NCBI GenBank assembly: GCA_963803545.1
Contig: CAWDMX010000001.1
Span: 434,001-498,000, forward strand
Source of the DNA: Legionella_C sp963803545
GTDB lineage: Bacteria > Pseudomonadota > Gammaproteobacteria > Legionellales > Legionellaceae
DNA length: 64,000 bases
Reading direction: 5' to 3'
Shown here: positions 9,257 through 18,489 of the stretch, one piece after another
How the letters are laid out: each line of letters opens with the position of its first letter
Position numbering within the stretch: position 1 is the first letter of the stretch
Translations under genes and position numbers: made by a program
The notes under the pieces: model-generated
Told to the model about the DNA's origin: nothing
The model's database searches: none
Seen by the model: only the letters and a program-made list of their open reading frames with translations

Positions 9257-10618
9257 ATGCCCTTTATTCCCCATACTGCTAAAGATATTGCGGAAATGGC
9301 TGAAAAAATAGATATTTCAGCTATTGACGAGCTTTTTGATGAAATACCAAAAACGCTGCGATTTTCCGAATTTTCCACGATCCCTTCCGGCTGCAATGAA
9401 ATGGATATGCTTAAAGAAGCGGATACATACGGTCGCAAAAATAAAAGCCATACATGTTTTTTAGGAGCGGGCAGCTACAATCACCATATCCCGGCGGTTG
9501 TTTGGGATATTGCAAGCCGGGGCGAATTTTTAACCGCCTATACGCCGTATCAAGCAGAAGCAAGCCAGGGAACACTGCAGTTATTGTATGAGTTTCAGAC
9601 GATGATTGCCGAGCTTACGGCAATGGATGTTGCCAATGCTTCTTTATACGACGGGGCTACGGCCGTTGCTGAAGCAATTTTAATGGCGGTGCGACTTAGA
9701 AAAGATCAATCGACGCATCGAGTGCTTATTGTTGGAACGCTGCATCCTTTGTACCAAGAAACAATCCAAACTATCGTCAAAAATCAATCAATAGAAATTA
9801 CAGTGCTTGCGTTTGATGCAACAACGGGTGTAACCAATGAGGCGCAACTGACGTCCTACAGCCAAGACGATTTAACCGCTTTGGTTGTGGTGCAGCCTAA
9901 TTTTTTTGGATGTTTGGAACCGGTGGATGCCTTAGTACGATGGGCTGAAAAACGTCAAATTTTAAGCATAGCTTGTGTTAATCCCATTGCCTTAGCGTTG
10001 TTAAAACCACCCGGCGAGTGGGGGCAAAACGGGGTGGATATTGTTTGTGGAGAAGGGCAGCCACTAGGAGTGCCTATGGCCGGAGGCGGGCCTTATTTTG
10101 GTTTTATCAGCACTAAAATGAAACACGTGCGGCAAATGCCGGGTCGCATCATTGGACAAACCATAGACCAAAATGGATTGCAAGGGTTTTCATTAACGCT
10201 GCAGGCGCGCGAACAACACATTCGGCGAGGCAAAGCTACCTCAAATATCTGCACCAATCAAGGCTTATTAGTTACCGCCGCCACTATTCATATGAGCCTT
10301 TTAGGTCCTGTAGGATTAAAAAAAGTGGCGCAAAAATGCCATCATAATACGCTAAAACTTAGCCGCTTATTAACATCTGTTTCTGGAATTAGCCGGGTTT
10401 TTTCAGCGCCATTTTTTCATGAAGTGGTGTTGCAAAGCTCCAAACCGGTTAAAGATATTTTAGACGGCTTGCAAAAGTTTGGTATTGAGGGCGGTATAAT
10501 GCTTACACCCTACCACCCGGCGTTATCCGATTGTTTTCTCGTTTGTGCAACCGAAATGATAAGCGAGGAAGATATGGCTACCTACGTCGCCGCTTTAACG
10601 ACCCTAATGAAAAACTAA
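9257..10618 (+). CDS. gcvPA: Glycine dehydrogenase (decarboxylating) subunit 1
   Basis: This is the N-terminal half of the split P protein, which decarboxylates glycine and loads H protein. The 453-aa sequence carries the expected ASLYDGATAVAEA and GEGQPLGVPMAGGGP motifs. P protein is a single ~950-aa chain in E. coli but split in many other bacteria; here the two halves are separated by a small yciI-like gene. Confidence 0.96.
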   Translation: MPFIPHTAKDIAEMAEKIDISAIDELFDEIPKTLRFSEFSTIPSGCNEMDMLKEADTYGRKNKSHTCFLGAGSYNHHIPAVVWDIASRGEFLTAYTPYQAEASQGTLQLLYEFQTMIAELTAMDVANASLYDGATAVAEAILMAVRLRKDQSTHRVLIVGTLHPLYQETIQTIVKNQSIEITVLAFDATTGVTNEAQLTSYSQDDLTALVVVQPNFFGCLEPVDALVRWAEKRQILSIACVNPIALALLKPPGEWGQNGVDIVCGEGQPLGVPMAGGGPYFGFISTKMKHVRQMPGRIIGQTIDQNGLQGFSLTLQAREQHIRRGKATSNICTNQGLLVTAATIHMSLLGPVGLKKVAQKCHHNTLKLSRLLTSVSGISRVFSAPFFHEVVLQSSKPVKDILDGLQKFGIEGGIMLTPYHPALSDCFLVCATEMISEEDMATYVAALTTLMKN

Positions 10619-10626
10619 GGTTTCCT

Positions 10627-10935
10627 ATGTTCATAATACAACTTACCTACCACGCCGCGATGTCTGAGGTGGATAAATATCTTACTGCACACCGCGAGTT
10701 TTTAGACTATTATTATAAACAAGGTGTCCTAATAGCATCAGGGCCACTTAAGCCTCGTACCGGTGGCATTATTATCGCAACAGGGAGCAGCCAAACAGAA
10801 ATTGAGTCTATTTTTGCAAAAGATCCGTATTTTCTTGCGGAAATAGCCAGCTATCAATTTTATGAGTTTAGCCCGGTAAAACATTGCCAAGAGTTAGCGG
10901 CGATTATTCAAAAAACGGAAGGTAAATTATGCTAA
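10627..10935 (+). CDS. YciI-like protein within the gcv operon
   Basis: The 102-aa protein begins MFIIQLTYHAAMSEVDKYL and contains HREFLDYYYKQG, SGPLKPRTGG and KDPYFLAEIASYQFYEFSPV, the ordered motifs of the YCII/ferredoxin-like family. The family's usual conserved His and Asp residues are expected in the HREFL and KDPY regions. Its function is generally unknown. The ATG at 10627 follows gcvPA by 8 bases, and its end overlaps gcvPB by 7 bases, so it is part of the operon. A longer in-frame extension from 10531 overlaps gcvPA and is rejected. A role in glycine cleavage is inferred from position only. Confidence 0.85.
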   Translation: MFIIQLTYHAAMSEVDKYLTAHREFLDYYYKQGVLIASGPLKPRTGGIIIATGSSQTEIESIFAKDPYFLAEIASYQFYEFSPVKHCQELAAIIQKTEGKLC

Positions 10936-12434
10936 TTTTTGAAAAATCAATTGAAGAAAGGCAAGCGTCTGCTCAAATACCGGATGCGGAAAATTTTGAA
11001 AGCGCGCTACCTGAGGACTGTTTGCGGGTCAAGCCCCCGAAGCTTCCACAATGCTCCGAGCTTCAGGTCGTGCGGCATTACACTCAATTATCTACAAAAA
11101 ACTTTGCTATTGATAAAAATTTTTATCCCCTAGGCTCGTGCACTATGAAATACAATCCACGCGGGGTCCACAAGGCTGCCTCTATCGCCCCGTTTAGTAG
11201 TCAGCATCCGCTGAGCCAAGCCGAAAATTGCCAGGGCAGTTTAGAAATTTTATATAAACTGCAAACCTACTTGATGGAAATTACAGGAATGGCCGGTGTT
11301 TCCTTAACGCCTATGGCGGGCTCTCAAGGGGAGTTTGCAGGCGTTGCGATGATTAAGGCCTATCATCACGCCCGTGGTGAAAGCCACCGAAATGAAATAT
11401 TAATTCCGGATGCAGCCCACGGCACCAACCCCGCATCAGCGGTTATCTGCGGTTATAAGGTAGTTGAGATAGCAACCGCGGCGGACGGTGATATGGATTT
11501 AGCGGTTCTTAAAAAGATGCTTGGTCCCAATACGGCAGGAATTATGCTTACCAACCCGTCCACTTTGGGCTTATTCATGCGCCAAATAACTGAAATTTCA
11601 GCGATGGTGCATGAGGCCGGTGGCCTTCTTTATTACGACGGTGCTAATCTTAATGCCATTTTAGGGAAGGTGCGCCCTGGTGACATGGGTTTTGATGTAA
11701 TGCATCTTAATTTGCACAAAACCTTTGCCACCCCACACGGCGGTGGAGGCCCGGGATCCGGCCCCGTTGCCGTGGCCAAAAGGCTTCTACCCTATTTACC
11801 CTTACCTATAGTTGTCCAAAATGATAAGGGCTATCACTGGGCTTCTAAAGTGGATTTGCCCCAAAGTATTGGTCGATTATCTTGCTTCATGGGCAATATG
11901 GGTATTTTACTGCGCGCCTATTTTTATATTCGTGTTTTAGGTAAGGAAGGCTTGCCTAAAGTAGCCGAAATGGCCACGTTAAACGCCAACTATTTATTAA
12001 AGCAATTATGCCAGGTGGGGTATACGGCGGCCTATCCCGGACGCCGTGCCAGCCATGAATTTACCTTAACGCTAAGCCCTGAAAAAAAACAGTTTGCAAT
12101 AACGGCAATGGATTTAGCAAAAAGGCTCCTGGATTATGGTTTTCACGCCCCAACCACCTATTTTCCGCTATTGGTCAGTGAGTGCTTATTAATTGAACCT
12201 ACAGAAACCGAGTGCAAACAAGAGTTGGACGGTTTCATTGCGGCAATGAAAGAAATACGAGCCGATGCAACAACTAATCCTGAACTGCTTAAAAAAGCTC
12301 CGCACACCTTGCCAATACACCGGCTGGACGATGTGCGTGCTGCACGCCAATTGGATGTAAATTTTTATTATCAATCTAATTGTGCGCCGAGCGCTAAAAT
12401 CGATCAGTTAGCTTGCAAAAAAGAACCTGTTTAA
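10929..12434 (+). CDS. gcvPB: Glycine dehydrogenase (decarboxylating) subunit 2
   Basis: This is the C-terminal, PLP-binding half of the glycine decarboxylase. HLNLHKTFATPHGGGGPGSG contains the Schiff-base lysine (HKTF). The 501-aa length is typical for subunit 2. GGAAGG upstream of the ATG provides a good ribosome-binding site inside the end of the yciI-like gene. A terminator-like hairpin follows. Confidence 0.96.
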   Translation: MLIFEKSIEERQASAQIPDAENFESALPEDCLRVKPPKLPQCSELQVVRHYTQLSTKNFAIDKNFYPLGSCTMKYNPRGVHKAASIAPFSSQHPLSQAENCQGSLEILYKLQTYLMEITGMAGVSLTPMAGSQGEFAGVAMIKAYHHARGESHRNEILIPDAAHGTNPASAVICGYKVVEIATAADGDMDLAVLKKMLGPNTAGIMLTNPSTLGLFMRQITEISAMVHEAGGLLYYDGANLNAILGKVRPGDMGFDVMHLNLHKTFATPHGGGGPGSGPVAVAKRLLPYLPLPIVVQNDKGYHWASKVDLPQSIGRLSCFMGNMGILLRAYFYIRVLGKEGLPKVAEMATLNANYLLKQLCQVGYTAAYPGRRASHEFTLTLSPEKKQFAITAMDLAKRLLDYGFHAPTTYFPLLVSECLLIEPTETECKQELDGFIAAMKEIRADATTNPELLKKAPHTLPIHRLDDVRAARQLDVNFYYQSNCAPSAKIDQLACKKEPV

Positions 12435-12445
12435 TAATAGTTACG

Positions 12446-12475
12446 ACCTAAGCCGATAAATATTAGGTTATTTTT
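12446..12475 (+). terminator. Probable terminator of the gcv operon
   Basis: ACCTAA (12446-12451) pairs with TTAGGT (12463-12468) across an 11-base loop and is followed by TATTTTT. It begins 11 bases after the gcvPB stop. The stem is only 6 bp and AT-rich, so efficiency is uncertain. Confidence 0.5.
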
Positions 12476-12556
12476 ACAAAGTACGCTATAACATTAGACC
12501 TTGTTTAAGGATTAACAAGACTAAACAGTAATTATTAATTTTTCAGGGAGTGAAAA

Positions 12557-12859
12557 ATGAATAGTAAAATTTTTTCCCAACGTTTTAATGGTGAGCTATC
12601 TTTACTGGGCTTTCCCGATGATTTAACGGATAAAACAAAAGCAGTAGCAAAGGTTTTTGGCGTTACTCGTCACCTAGCAAACGCCATGATTTTTGGACAG
12701 GTGATCCCATCGGTAGAGCAGCTCGATAAAATTGCAGAAATTTTAGAAGTTTGCCCGCTTTGGCTTTCCGGTGATGGCGCGCGTAGAAAGGCTTCATCCA
12801 AGGACACAATAGGAAAGGATGCGGTCAATCAGCAGGAAATGGAAACAGAGGAGGGCTAA
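12557..12859 (+). CDS. Small helix-turn-helix (XRE/Cro-like) protein
   Basis: The 100-aa protein has a central stretch (residues about 25-75: KTKAVAKVFGVTRHLANAM, then IPSVEQLDKIAEILEVCPLWL) that fits a Cro/C1-type helix-turn-helix, with the family-typical ending in which a residue pair WL follows the last helix. The C-terminal ~25 residues are polar and probably disordered. AGGGAG precedes the ATG. It is monocistronic and lies just upstream of a candidate structured RNA. A DNA-binding regulator is likely; its target is unknown. Confidence 0.7.
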   Translation: MNSKIFSQRFNGELSLLGFPDDLTDKTKAVAKVFGVTRHLANAMIFGQVIPSVEQLDKIAEILEVCPLWLSGDGARRKASSKDTIGKDAVNQQEMETEEG

Positions 12860-12875
12860 AAATTTAGTCTATCTG

Positions 12876-12903
12876 TTGTAAAACGCGCTCCTAAGGTTAT
12901 AAT
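12876..12903 (+). promoter_or_regulatory. Promoter upstream of the candidate structured RNA
   Basis: TTGTAA (12876-12881), a 16-base spacer and a perfect TATAAT (12898-12903) form a good sigma-70 promoter. Transcription would start near 12910, over 200 bases before the next start codon. Confidence 0.65.
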
Positions 12904-12909
12904 AGTGAG

Positions 12910-13080
12910 CGCAAAAATTGATGCGTCTTCCTAACACCCTCGCGGTGAAGTTTCTGGAATCTTGAGAATACTACTACGCACATTTGTAATTTAAACGCTG
13001 ACAACTTAACTCCGCTTGCTTGTTGGCGGTTGAAGGCAGAGCCGTCTAAAAAGGTGCTTCGGTAGCCGCGGGTGTACAAC
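12910..13080 (+). ncRNA. Candidate structured RNA (about 170 nt)
   Basis: The segment between the promoter and the RMD1-like gene is more GC-rich than other spacers and can close on itself. ACACCC (12934-12939) and GCGG (12942-12945) pair with GGGTGT (13070-13075) and CCGC (13066-13069), a 10-bp stem with a 2-base bulge. GAAG (12947-12950) then pairs with CTTC (13057-13060) inside an internal loop, and CCGC...GCGG forms an inner hairpin. No good ORF is present. Length and rod-like shape recall 6S RNA, but I could not match its conserved sequence. It could instead be a long 5' leader of the next gene. Confidence 0.45.
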
Positions 13081-13112
13081 TAACGATTATTTAAACAAAG
13101 GTATGTAGTATC

Positions 13113-13919
13113 ATGGAGTGCTTAAGCTATTGCATTGCTAAAACAATCGACTTAACTCGTCTTGATAACCATTTCAAAAATACGCTTCCCAATAGTACGG
13201 TGGTTCGTTCTCGCGATGTGCTAAAGCTTGTTTTTTCAGAGCACAATCCCTGTGTTGTATTTGTTTTTAAAAATGGTACGGTCGTCACTTGGGGATTAAA
13301 GCGTCATCATATTCCAGAACTGCTAAATACTATCAAAATATTTGCCGACAAACCGATATCTTTCTTAGTTCACGATGAGTTTAGTTTTAAATTGGGTGGT
13401 AAGACAGCTATTGAGCCTCACGATTATTTTGATGTGGACTGCATTACCATCGAGGAAAACAGTGATGAACTTAAGTTGAGTTTGTCCTATGGTTTTTCGC
13501 AATCGGTTAAGCTGCAATATTTTGAAACTATCATTGAAGCCTTAATAGAAAAATACACGCCTTTTATTCAAAAAATTTCAAACAAAGGGCAGATGTTTAT
13601 CAAGCGTAATAAAATTAGGCAAATTATCGGTGAGATTTTGGGCGCCAAAAGTGAAGTAAATTTAATCTCTAACTTTGTGTATCATCCCAAATATTTTTGG
13701 CAGCATCCAACTCTAGAAGAATATTTTATAATGCTAGAGCGCTATCTGCATATTCAGCGTCGTGCAAACGCTATTAATCACCGTCTGGATACCTTGAATG
13801 AAATTTTTGATATGTTTAACAGTTACCTTGAAAACAGACATTCGCATAATTTAGAAATAATAATCATTGTACTTATTACCATTGAAACCATGCTTGCCAT
13901 GGTTAAATTTCATTTCTAG
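13113..13919 (+). CDS. RMD1/YagE (DUF155) family protein
   Basis: The 268-aa protein matches the RMD1 family, known from mitochondrial and bacterial proteins of poorly defined role. Diagnostic parts are FVFKNGTVVTWGL near residue 60 and the C-terminal RRANAINHRLDTLNEI...LENRHSHNLEIIIIVLI, which ends in a hydrophobic membrane anchor (about residues 245-266). The ATG at 13113 follows a ~200-nt leader that may be structured. It is followed 4 bases later by a purine permease gene, so the two may be co-transcribed. Confidence 0.85.
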   Translation: MECLSYCIAKTIDLTRLDNHFKNTLPNSTVVRSRDVLKLVFSEHNPCVVFVFKNGTVVTWGLKRHHIPELLNTIKIFADKPISFLVHDEFSFKLGGKTAIEPHDYFDVDCITIEENSDELKLSLSYGFSQSVKLQYFETIIEALIEKYTPFIQKISNKGQMFIKRNKIRQIIGEILGAKSEVNLISNFVYHPKYFWQHPTLEEYFIMLERYLHIQRRANAINHRLDTLNEIFDMFNSYLENRHSHNLEIIIIVLITIETMLAMVKFHF

Positions 13920-13923
13920 CATC

Positions 13924-15195
13924 ATGCCTAATACAACAGCAAAGCCCACTTTTTTAAAGACAGAAATATTAGCCGGTTTCTCAGTTTTTTTAACAATGGT
14001 GTACATTGCTTTTGTTAACCCGTCAATTTTACGAGAAGCCGGCATGGATTACGGCGCCGTGTTCACCGCTACTTGCGTGGTTACCGCGTTTGCCTGTTTC
14101 ATTATGGGTTGTTATGCCAAAGCCCCCATTGCGGTGGCGCCGGGTATGGCTTTAAATATTTATTTTTCCTACACGGTAGTGCAGGCCATGGCTGTGCCTT
14201 GGCGCCAAGCCCTAGCCATGGTTTTTGTCGCCGGCCTATTGTTTTTAGTAACCACTCTTACCCCTTTACGTCGGTTGTTGATTGACGCCATCCCGGCAAA
14301 CTTGCAACGCGCAATTGTCATTGGAATTAGTTTGTTAATCGCTTTAATTGCTCTTCGCAGCAGCCAAATAGTTGTTGGCGTCGATGGTACCTTGCTTGGA
14401 CTCGGGGTATTGTACCGCCCGGAGTTTGCCTTGTTTTTTTTAGGATTTCTCCTTATTGCAACCCTAGATTATTACCGAGTTCCTGGAGCTATTGTTATCA
14501 GTATTTTGGTGGTGAGCGTCTTAAGTCTTATCGCGGGGCTTACCCACTGGCGCGGCTTAGTCGCATTACCGCCGTCCATTAGTCCTACTTTTCTGCAACT
14601 GGATTTTTCAGGTCTGACGAATATTGCGGCGCTAAAAGGAGTGTTTACTTTTTTTCTAATTGCGGTCTTTGACGCAACAGGTACGCTCCTAGGGTTGTTA
14701 TCGCCCTCTCTTTTCAACAACCAAAAAGACTACCAGCGCGGTTTTACAAAAAGCTTGACGGTTAGTGCTGCCGCCTCTACTTTTGCGGGATTGGTCGGTT
14801 GCGCAAGCACGGCGCCTTTCATTGAATCAGCCGCAGGTATTGAAGCCGGAGGACGTACGGGAGTCGTTGCAATTACCGTTGCCTGTTGCTTTATTTTGCT
14901 GCTTTTTTTCTTCCCATTAGCGCAAATAATTCCAAGCTATGCCGTAGGCCCCGCCCTTTTATACGTTGCCTGCTGCATGATGAAACAAGTAAATCAACTC
15001 GTGCTAACCGATATCAGCGAAATGGCGCCCTGTATCTTGACGATATTGATAATACCGTTTACCTCCTCCATCGCTAATGGCATTGGCTGCGGAGTAATTA
15101 TTTATGTGCTGATTAAGACGCTCACTCGACAGAAAATTGCGCGGCTTTTATACGGCTTAGCGTTGTTATTCCTGGTTTTCTTTTGGGTGGGATAG
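13924..15195 (+). CDS. NCS2-type purine permease (AzgA/GhxP-like)
   Basis: The 423-aa inner-membrane protein has the AzgA-type signatures TMVYIAFVNPSIL, APIAVAPGMALNIYFSY and DATGTLLGL, and about 12 hydrophobic helices. Homologues import guanine, hypoxanthine or adenine with protons, which would suit an organism relying on host purines. The ATG at 13924 is preferred over an upstream in-frame start at 13867 that overlaps the previous gene. The last 30 bases overlap the convergent photolyase gene. Confidence 0.9.
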   Translation: MPNTTAKPTFLKTEILAGFSVFLTMVYIAFVNPSILREAGMDYGAVFTATCVVTAFACFIMGCYAKAPIAVAPGMALNIYFSYTVVQAMAVPWRQALAMVFVAGLLFLVTTLTPLRRLLIDAIPANLQRAIVIGISLLIALIALRSSQIVVGVDGTLLGLGVLYRPEFALFFLGFLLIATLDYYRVPGAIVISILVVSVLSLIAGLTHWRGLVALPPSISPTFLQLDFSGLTNIAALKGVFTFFLIAVFDATGTLLGLLSPSLFNNQKDYQRGFTKSLTVSAAASTFAGLVGCASTAPFIESAAGIEAGGRTGVVAITVACCFILLLFFFPLAQIIPSYAVGPALLYVACCMMKQVNQLVLTDISEMAPCILTILIIPFTSSIANGIGCGVIIYVLIKTLTRQKIARLLYGLALLFLVFFWVG

Positions 15196-16611
15196 GGTTT
15201 TATACAGACCCAAGGCGTATTCACGGGCTTTTGCGTGATCGACTAGCGGTTTAGGGTAGTCGGTTCCTAAGCGTAGGCCGCCCAACTCCTGCGTTGTTGC
15301 AAGCCAGGGCTTATGAATCGCTGCGGTCGTAACCGGCCGCAACTCGGGCACCCATTGTTTGACGTACAAACCTTGAGGGTCAAACTTTTCACCCTGCAAC
15401 ACCGGATTGAAAATACGAAAATAAGGCGAGGCGTCCGCACCGCACCCAGCGACCCATTGCCAACTTGCGCAGTTGCTTGCTAAGTCCGCATCGACAAGCG
15501 TATCCCAGAACCATTGCGCACCTTCGCGCCAATCAACTAATAAATCCTTAATTAAAAATGACGCCACTATCATACGAACTCTATTGTGCATAAAACCTGT
15601 TTTCCAGAGCTGACGCATGCCCGCGTCAACTATAGGATAGCCGGTCAAGCCTCGCTGCCATTGCCGCAGGGCGTATTTATCGTTTTCCCAGGCAAAACCA
15701 TCAAATTTTTCTTTAAAGTTTTTAGAAGGCAGTTCTGGAAAGTGGTAGAGCAAATAATAAGAAAACTCGCGCCAGCCAATTTCTGATAAAAAAGTATTTG
15801 CAGCTTGTACGTTGCACTCAGGATTTTTTTTAGCCTCCTCAACCAGACGCCATATTTGCCACGGGCTGACTTCTCCAAAATGCAGGTGCGGTGATAAATG
15901 TGAGGTGCTGTTGCTTGCCGGAATATCGCGGGACTCGCGGTAGCGCGCGATATCTTCGCTTACAAATTGCTCCAAACGTTCTAAGGCCCCAAGCTCCCCG
16001 GGCTGCCAAACATCACCAAACTCAGACGCCCAATTAGGCGCGCTCGGTAGAAGCTGCCAATCGCTCAGTGCGTCGCTTGGCGCCGAACTGTTTTCAGGCC
16101 AGGTAGGGATAGTTTGCGGCTGAGTTACCACCGTGTGCTGCAGACAATGACGCCAGTAAGGTGTGAACACTTTGAAAAACGCACCGCTTTTGTTAAAAAT
16201 AGTCCACGGCTCGTTTAATAAACTGCCATTGCTGGTGGTCACGCTAATATTTTTATCACGGAGGGTTGCTTTAATAGCTTTATCGCGCTCAATATGCAGC
16301 GGTTCATAACAGCGATTCCAGTACACCGCAGAAATGGAGAGTTCCTCACAAAGCTGCTCAATGATTGCAGCAGGACTTCCTTTTCGCAAGCACAACCGTA
16401 AAGCGTGCTCCGCTAGGTTTTTTTCTAAGGCGCTTAGGCTGTGATGGAGCCACCACTGCTGCGCGCCACCGAGTAGGTAGGCGTCATTCGGGTCATAAAC
16501 ATACAAAGGAAGTATATGGCTGTGCTCTGCTGCTGCCTGGGTCAATGCTGGGTTATCGGTCAAGCGTAAATCCTGTCGAAACCACACCAACGCTATGGAC
16601 TGTCTTTTCAT
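15166..16611 (-). CDS. phr: Deoxyribodipyrimidine photolyase
   Basis: This flavoprotein repairs UV cyclobutane pyrimidine dimers with light. The 481-aa sequence has the N-terminal antenna domain (LVWFRQDLRLTDNPAL) and the C-terminal FAD domain with DAGMRQLWKTGFMHNRVRM, WFWDTLVDADLASN and SWQWVAGCGADASPYFR. It is a CPD class I type. It converges with the purine permease (30-base overlap) and is divergent from the GNAT gene. Confidence 0.95.
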   Translation of the reverse strand: MKRQSIALVWFRQDLRLTDNPALTQAAAEHSHILPLYVYDPNDAYLLGGAQQWWLHHSLSALEKNLAEHALRLCLRKGSPAAIIEQLCEELSISAVYWNRCYEPLHIERDKAIKATLRDKNISVTTSNGSLLNEPWTIFNKSGAFFKVFTPYWRHCLQHTVVTQPQTIPTWPENSSAPSDALSDWQLLPSAPNWASEFGDVWQPGELGALERLEQFVSEDIARYRESRDIPASNSTSHLSPHLHFGEVSPWQIWRLVEEAKKNPECNVQAANTFLSEIGWREFSYYLLYHFPELPSKNFKEKFDGFAWENDKYALRQWQRGLTGYPIVDAGMRQLWKTGFMHNRVRMIVASFLIKDLLVDWREGAQWFWDTLVDADLASNCASWQWVAGCGADASPYFRIFNPVLQGEKFDPQGLYVKQWVPELRPVTTAAIHKPWLATTQELGGLRLGTDYPKPLVDHAKAREYALGLYKTLSHPKENQE

Positions 16612-16685
16612 CGTGAGTAACGCCTAGTTGTTTTTTATAGTGGTTCCCGTTATTTTAAGTAACCTTTTTAAGTTGCACCTATAAA

Positions 16686-17558
16686 ATGATTAAAAGTAAT
16701 GCAGAGCTCGATTGCGACCAATTAGAGCATGTTCAGCAATTAGCAGCGGCTTGTGAACAATTCGACGGCGGAACACCGACTATTTACACACGCCTATTAA
16801 CAAAAAAACGAACGCCAAATTCTAATCTATTCTTTTATAAAGAGTCTAGTTTAGTCGGGTTTTTAAGTGTTTATTTTTTTTACCACCAGGGCTGCGAAAT
16901 GACCTTGTTGGTGCATCCTAATTGTCGTCGACAAACCATCGCAAAACAACTAATTAACTCAGCCCTACCGCTGCTGCGTAGTTTAGCTATGGAAAAAATT
17001 ATTTTCTCAGCCAGTGCAAGCACGCCAATAACGTGGTTGTTTGATAAAGGGCTGCGCTTGGAGTCCAGCGACTACACGCTGGAGCGTCAGTCTGCCGCGC
17101 AATTACCCTTATTTAAGCCCTTGTTAAAAATTCGTCTTGCTGAGGCTAAGGATTGCGATGAACTGGCAATTATTCATGCGCGCTGTTTTGCAAGCGATAC
17201 AGAGCTTAGTAAGCAACGCCTTTATGAGATTTTTGGTGATTCGCAGTACAGCATTGTTTGTGCCGAGTTGGATGGGCGCGTAATTGGTAAAGCGCAAGTT
17301 TTATGGCAATCGGAGAGGGTGTTTTTTTCAGATATTGCTGTTTGGCCTAAATATCAGGGTCAGGGTTATGGGGGTGATATAGTAAGTTATTGCGTTAATA
17401 GCGCCTTACAGATGCGTCGATATACGCAACGTCTGGATGTGGAAACGAGCAATAAAAAGGCACTCAATGTATACCTTAACCGTGGCTTCGTAGTTGTGCG
17501 GAAAAAACTCTATTTTGAAACGTCGCTAACGGCACTTGAACGCTTGGTAAACGCCTAA
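16686..17558 (+). CDS. Tandem-domain GNAT N-acetyltransferase
   Basis: The 290-aa protein consists of two GNAT folds. The first (residues about 1-140) has a weak acetyl-CoA loop near HPNCRRQTIAKQLI. The second (about 145-290) has the classical motif VWPKYQGQGYGGDIV, followed by DVETSNKKALNVYLNRGF. The layout resembles the mycothiol synthase type of double GNAT, but the substrate cannot be read from sequence. It is monocistronic and convergent with the amidotransferase gene. Confidence 0.85.
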   Translation: MIKSNAELDCDQLEHVQQLAAACEQFDGGTPTIYTRLLTKKRTPNSNLFFYKESSLVGFLSVYFFYHQGCEMTLLVHPNCRRQTIAKQLINSALPLLRSLAMEKIIFSASASTPITWLFDKGLRLESSDYTLERQSAAQLPLFKPLLKIRLAEAKDCDELAIIHARCFASDTELSKQRLYEIFGDSQYSIVCAELDGRVIGKAQVLWQSERVFFSDIAVWPKYQGQGYGGDIVSYCVNSALQMRRYTQRLDVETSNKKALNVYLNRGFVVVRKKLYFETSLTALERLVNA

Positions 17559-17562
17559 GTTT

Positions 17563-18480
17563 TCACACCACTAAATCGTCGGTGCGAAAAATAACGCTTC
17601 CGTCTTCAATCCACGCTCTAGTGATAGAATACTCAGGCAACTCAATCCAGGTGGTGCGATCCTTGGTTAAGGGTTCACTGGCAATTAAAATATTACGGCG
17701 CGCGCCCTTGCCACGCATTTTGTAACGACCGTCTTGTTTACCAAATTTCTCACCAAAAGTTATCCATAAACTGTGGTAATCCAAATAAGAGTCGTTGATA
17801 TCGCCGGTGTTGCATCCAAAGTCGTAAATAAACCGCGTTACGATAATAAACTTGCCATTGCTCACAAATAAATTTACCGGACTTGCGTCGTTAATATGCG
17901 ATAAATCCCGTAGTTCGCGGATAATTTTCAAGGTTTTAATCAAGGCGTCGTAGGCCTCGGTGATTGCAATATCCCCGGTATAGTCGCGTAACTGCGATAA
18001 AAACAAGGAGTAAATCCATTCGCTGTCAGTAGTTCCCGAAATTTCAGCAAAAATCTCCGGTTTGATTCGCTCGGTCATCAAACGTTTCATCGTGGGCATC
18101 TGCGTCAAGTTGCCGTTGTGCGCAAAAGCAAGCGTGCAGTTGTCCAGCTTAAATGGATGCGCATTTTGGTCGGCTACCACTTCCTTCGTGCTGTAATCCA
18201 CTCCCCGTATATGGGCTAAAAGACAGTTGGCCATTAATTTTTTTGATAAGCGGTACAAGTTATTGTCGTAAAAAGGCAGTTTGGTGGTTTTGTAAAAAAA
18301 AGGGGTGTCGGAATCGTAGGAATCATTGACCCAAGAGCAAAAACCCATTCCGGCTAAATTTTGAAAGTTATACATGAGTTGCGGTTGGTAGGTTTGATGC
18401 GCTAAGGAGTTATCCGGCCCGTAAATAAGGTCGTACATCAGCGCCGGTTGACTGCCTAAGTAAATTAACATTCTGCACAT
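17563..18480 (-). CDS. Class II glutamine amidotransferase (YafJ/EgtC-like)
   Basis: The protein begins MCRMLIYLG, so after removal of Met the N-terminal cysteine is the glutaminase nucleophile of Ntn-type amidotransferases. GVDYSTKEV...NAHPF and FAHNGNL are the glutamine-site motifs, and TTDSEWIYSLFL matches the YafJ subgroup. No synthetase domain is fused, so the acceptor is unknown. The ATG at 18480, with GGGA upstream, is chosen over a TTG at 18486. It follows a cyclic-nucleotide-binding protein gene by 9 bases on the same strand. Confidence 0.88.
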   Translation of the reverse strand: MCRMLIYLGSQPALMYDLIYGPDNSLAHQTYQPQLMYNFQNLAGMGFCSWVNDSYDSDTPFFYKTTKLPFYDNNLYRLSKKLMANCLLAHIRGVDYSTKEVVADQNAHPFKLDNCTLAFAHNGNLTQMPTMKRLMTERIKPEIFAEISGTTDSEWIYSLFLSQLRDYTGDIAITEAYDALIKTLKIIRELRDLSHINDASPVNLFVSNGKFIIVTRFIYDFGCNTGDINDSYLDYHSLWITFGEKFGKQDGRYKMRGKGARRNILIASEPLTKDRTTWIELPEYSITRAWIEDGSVIFRTDDLVV

Positions 18481-18489
18481 AATCAATCC

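Noticed and set aside
12910..13080. Positive assignment of the structured RNA as 6S RNA, 4.5S RNA or tmRNA
   Set aside because: The closing stem is convincing but family-specific conserved bases and usual gene neighbours are missing, so only a generic call is made.
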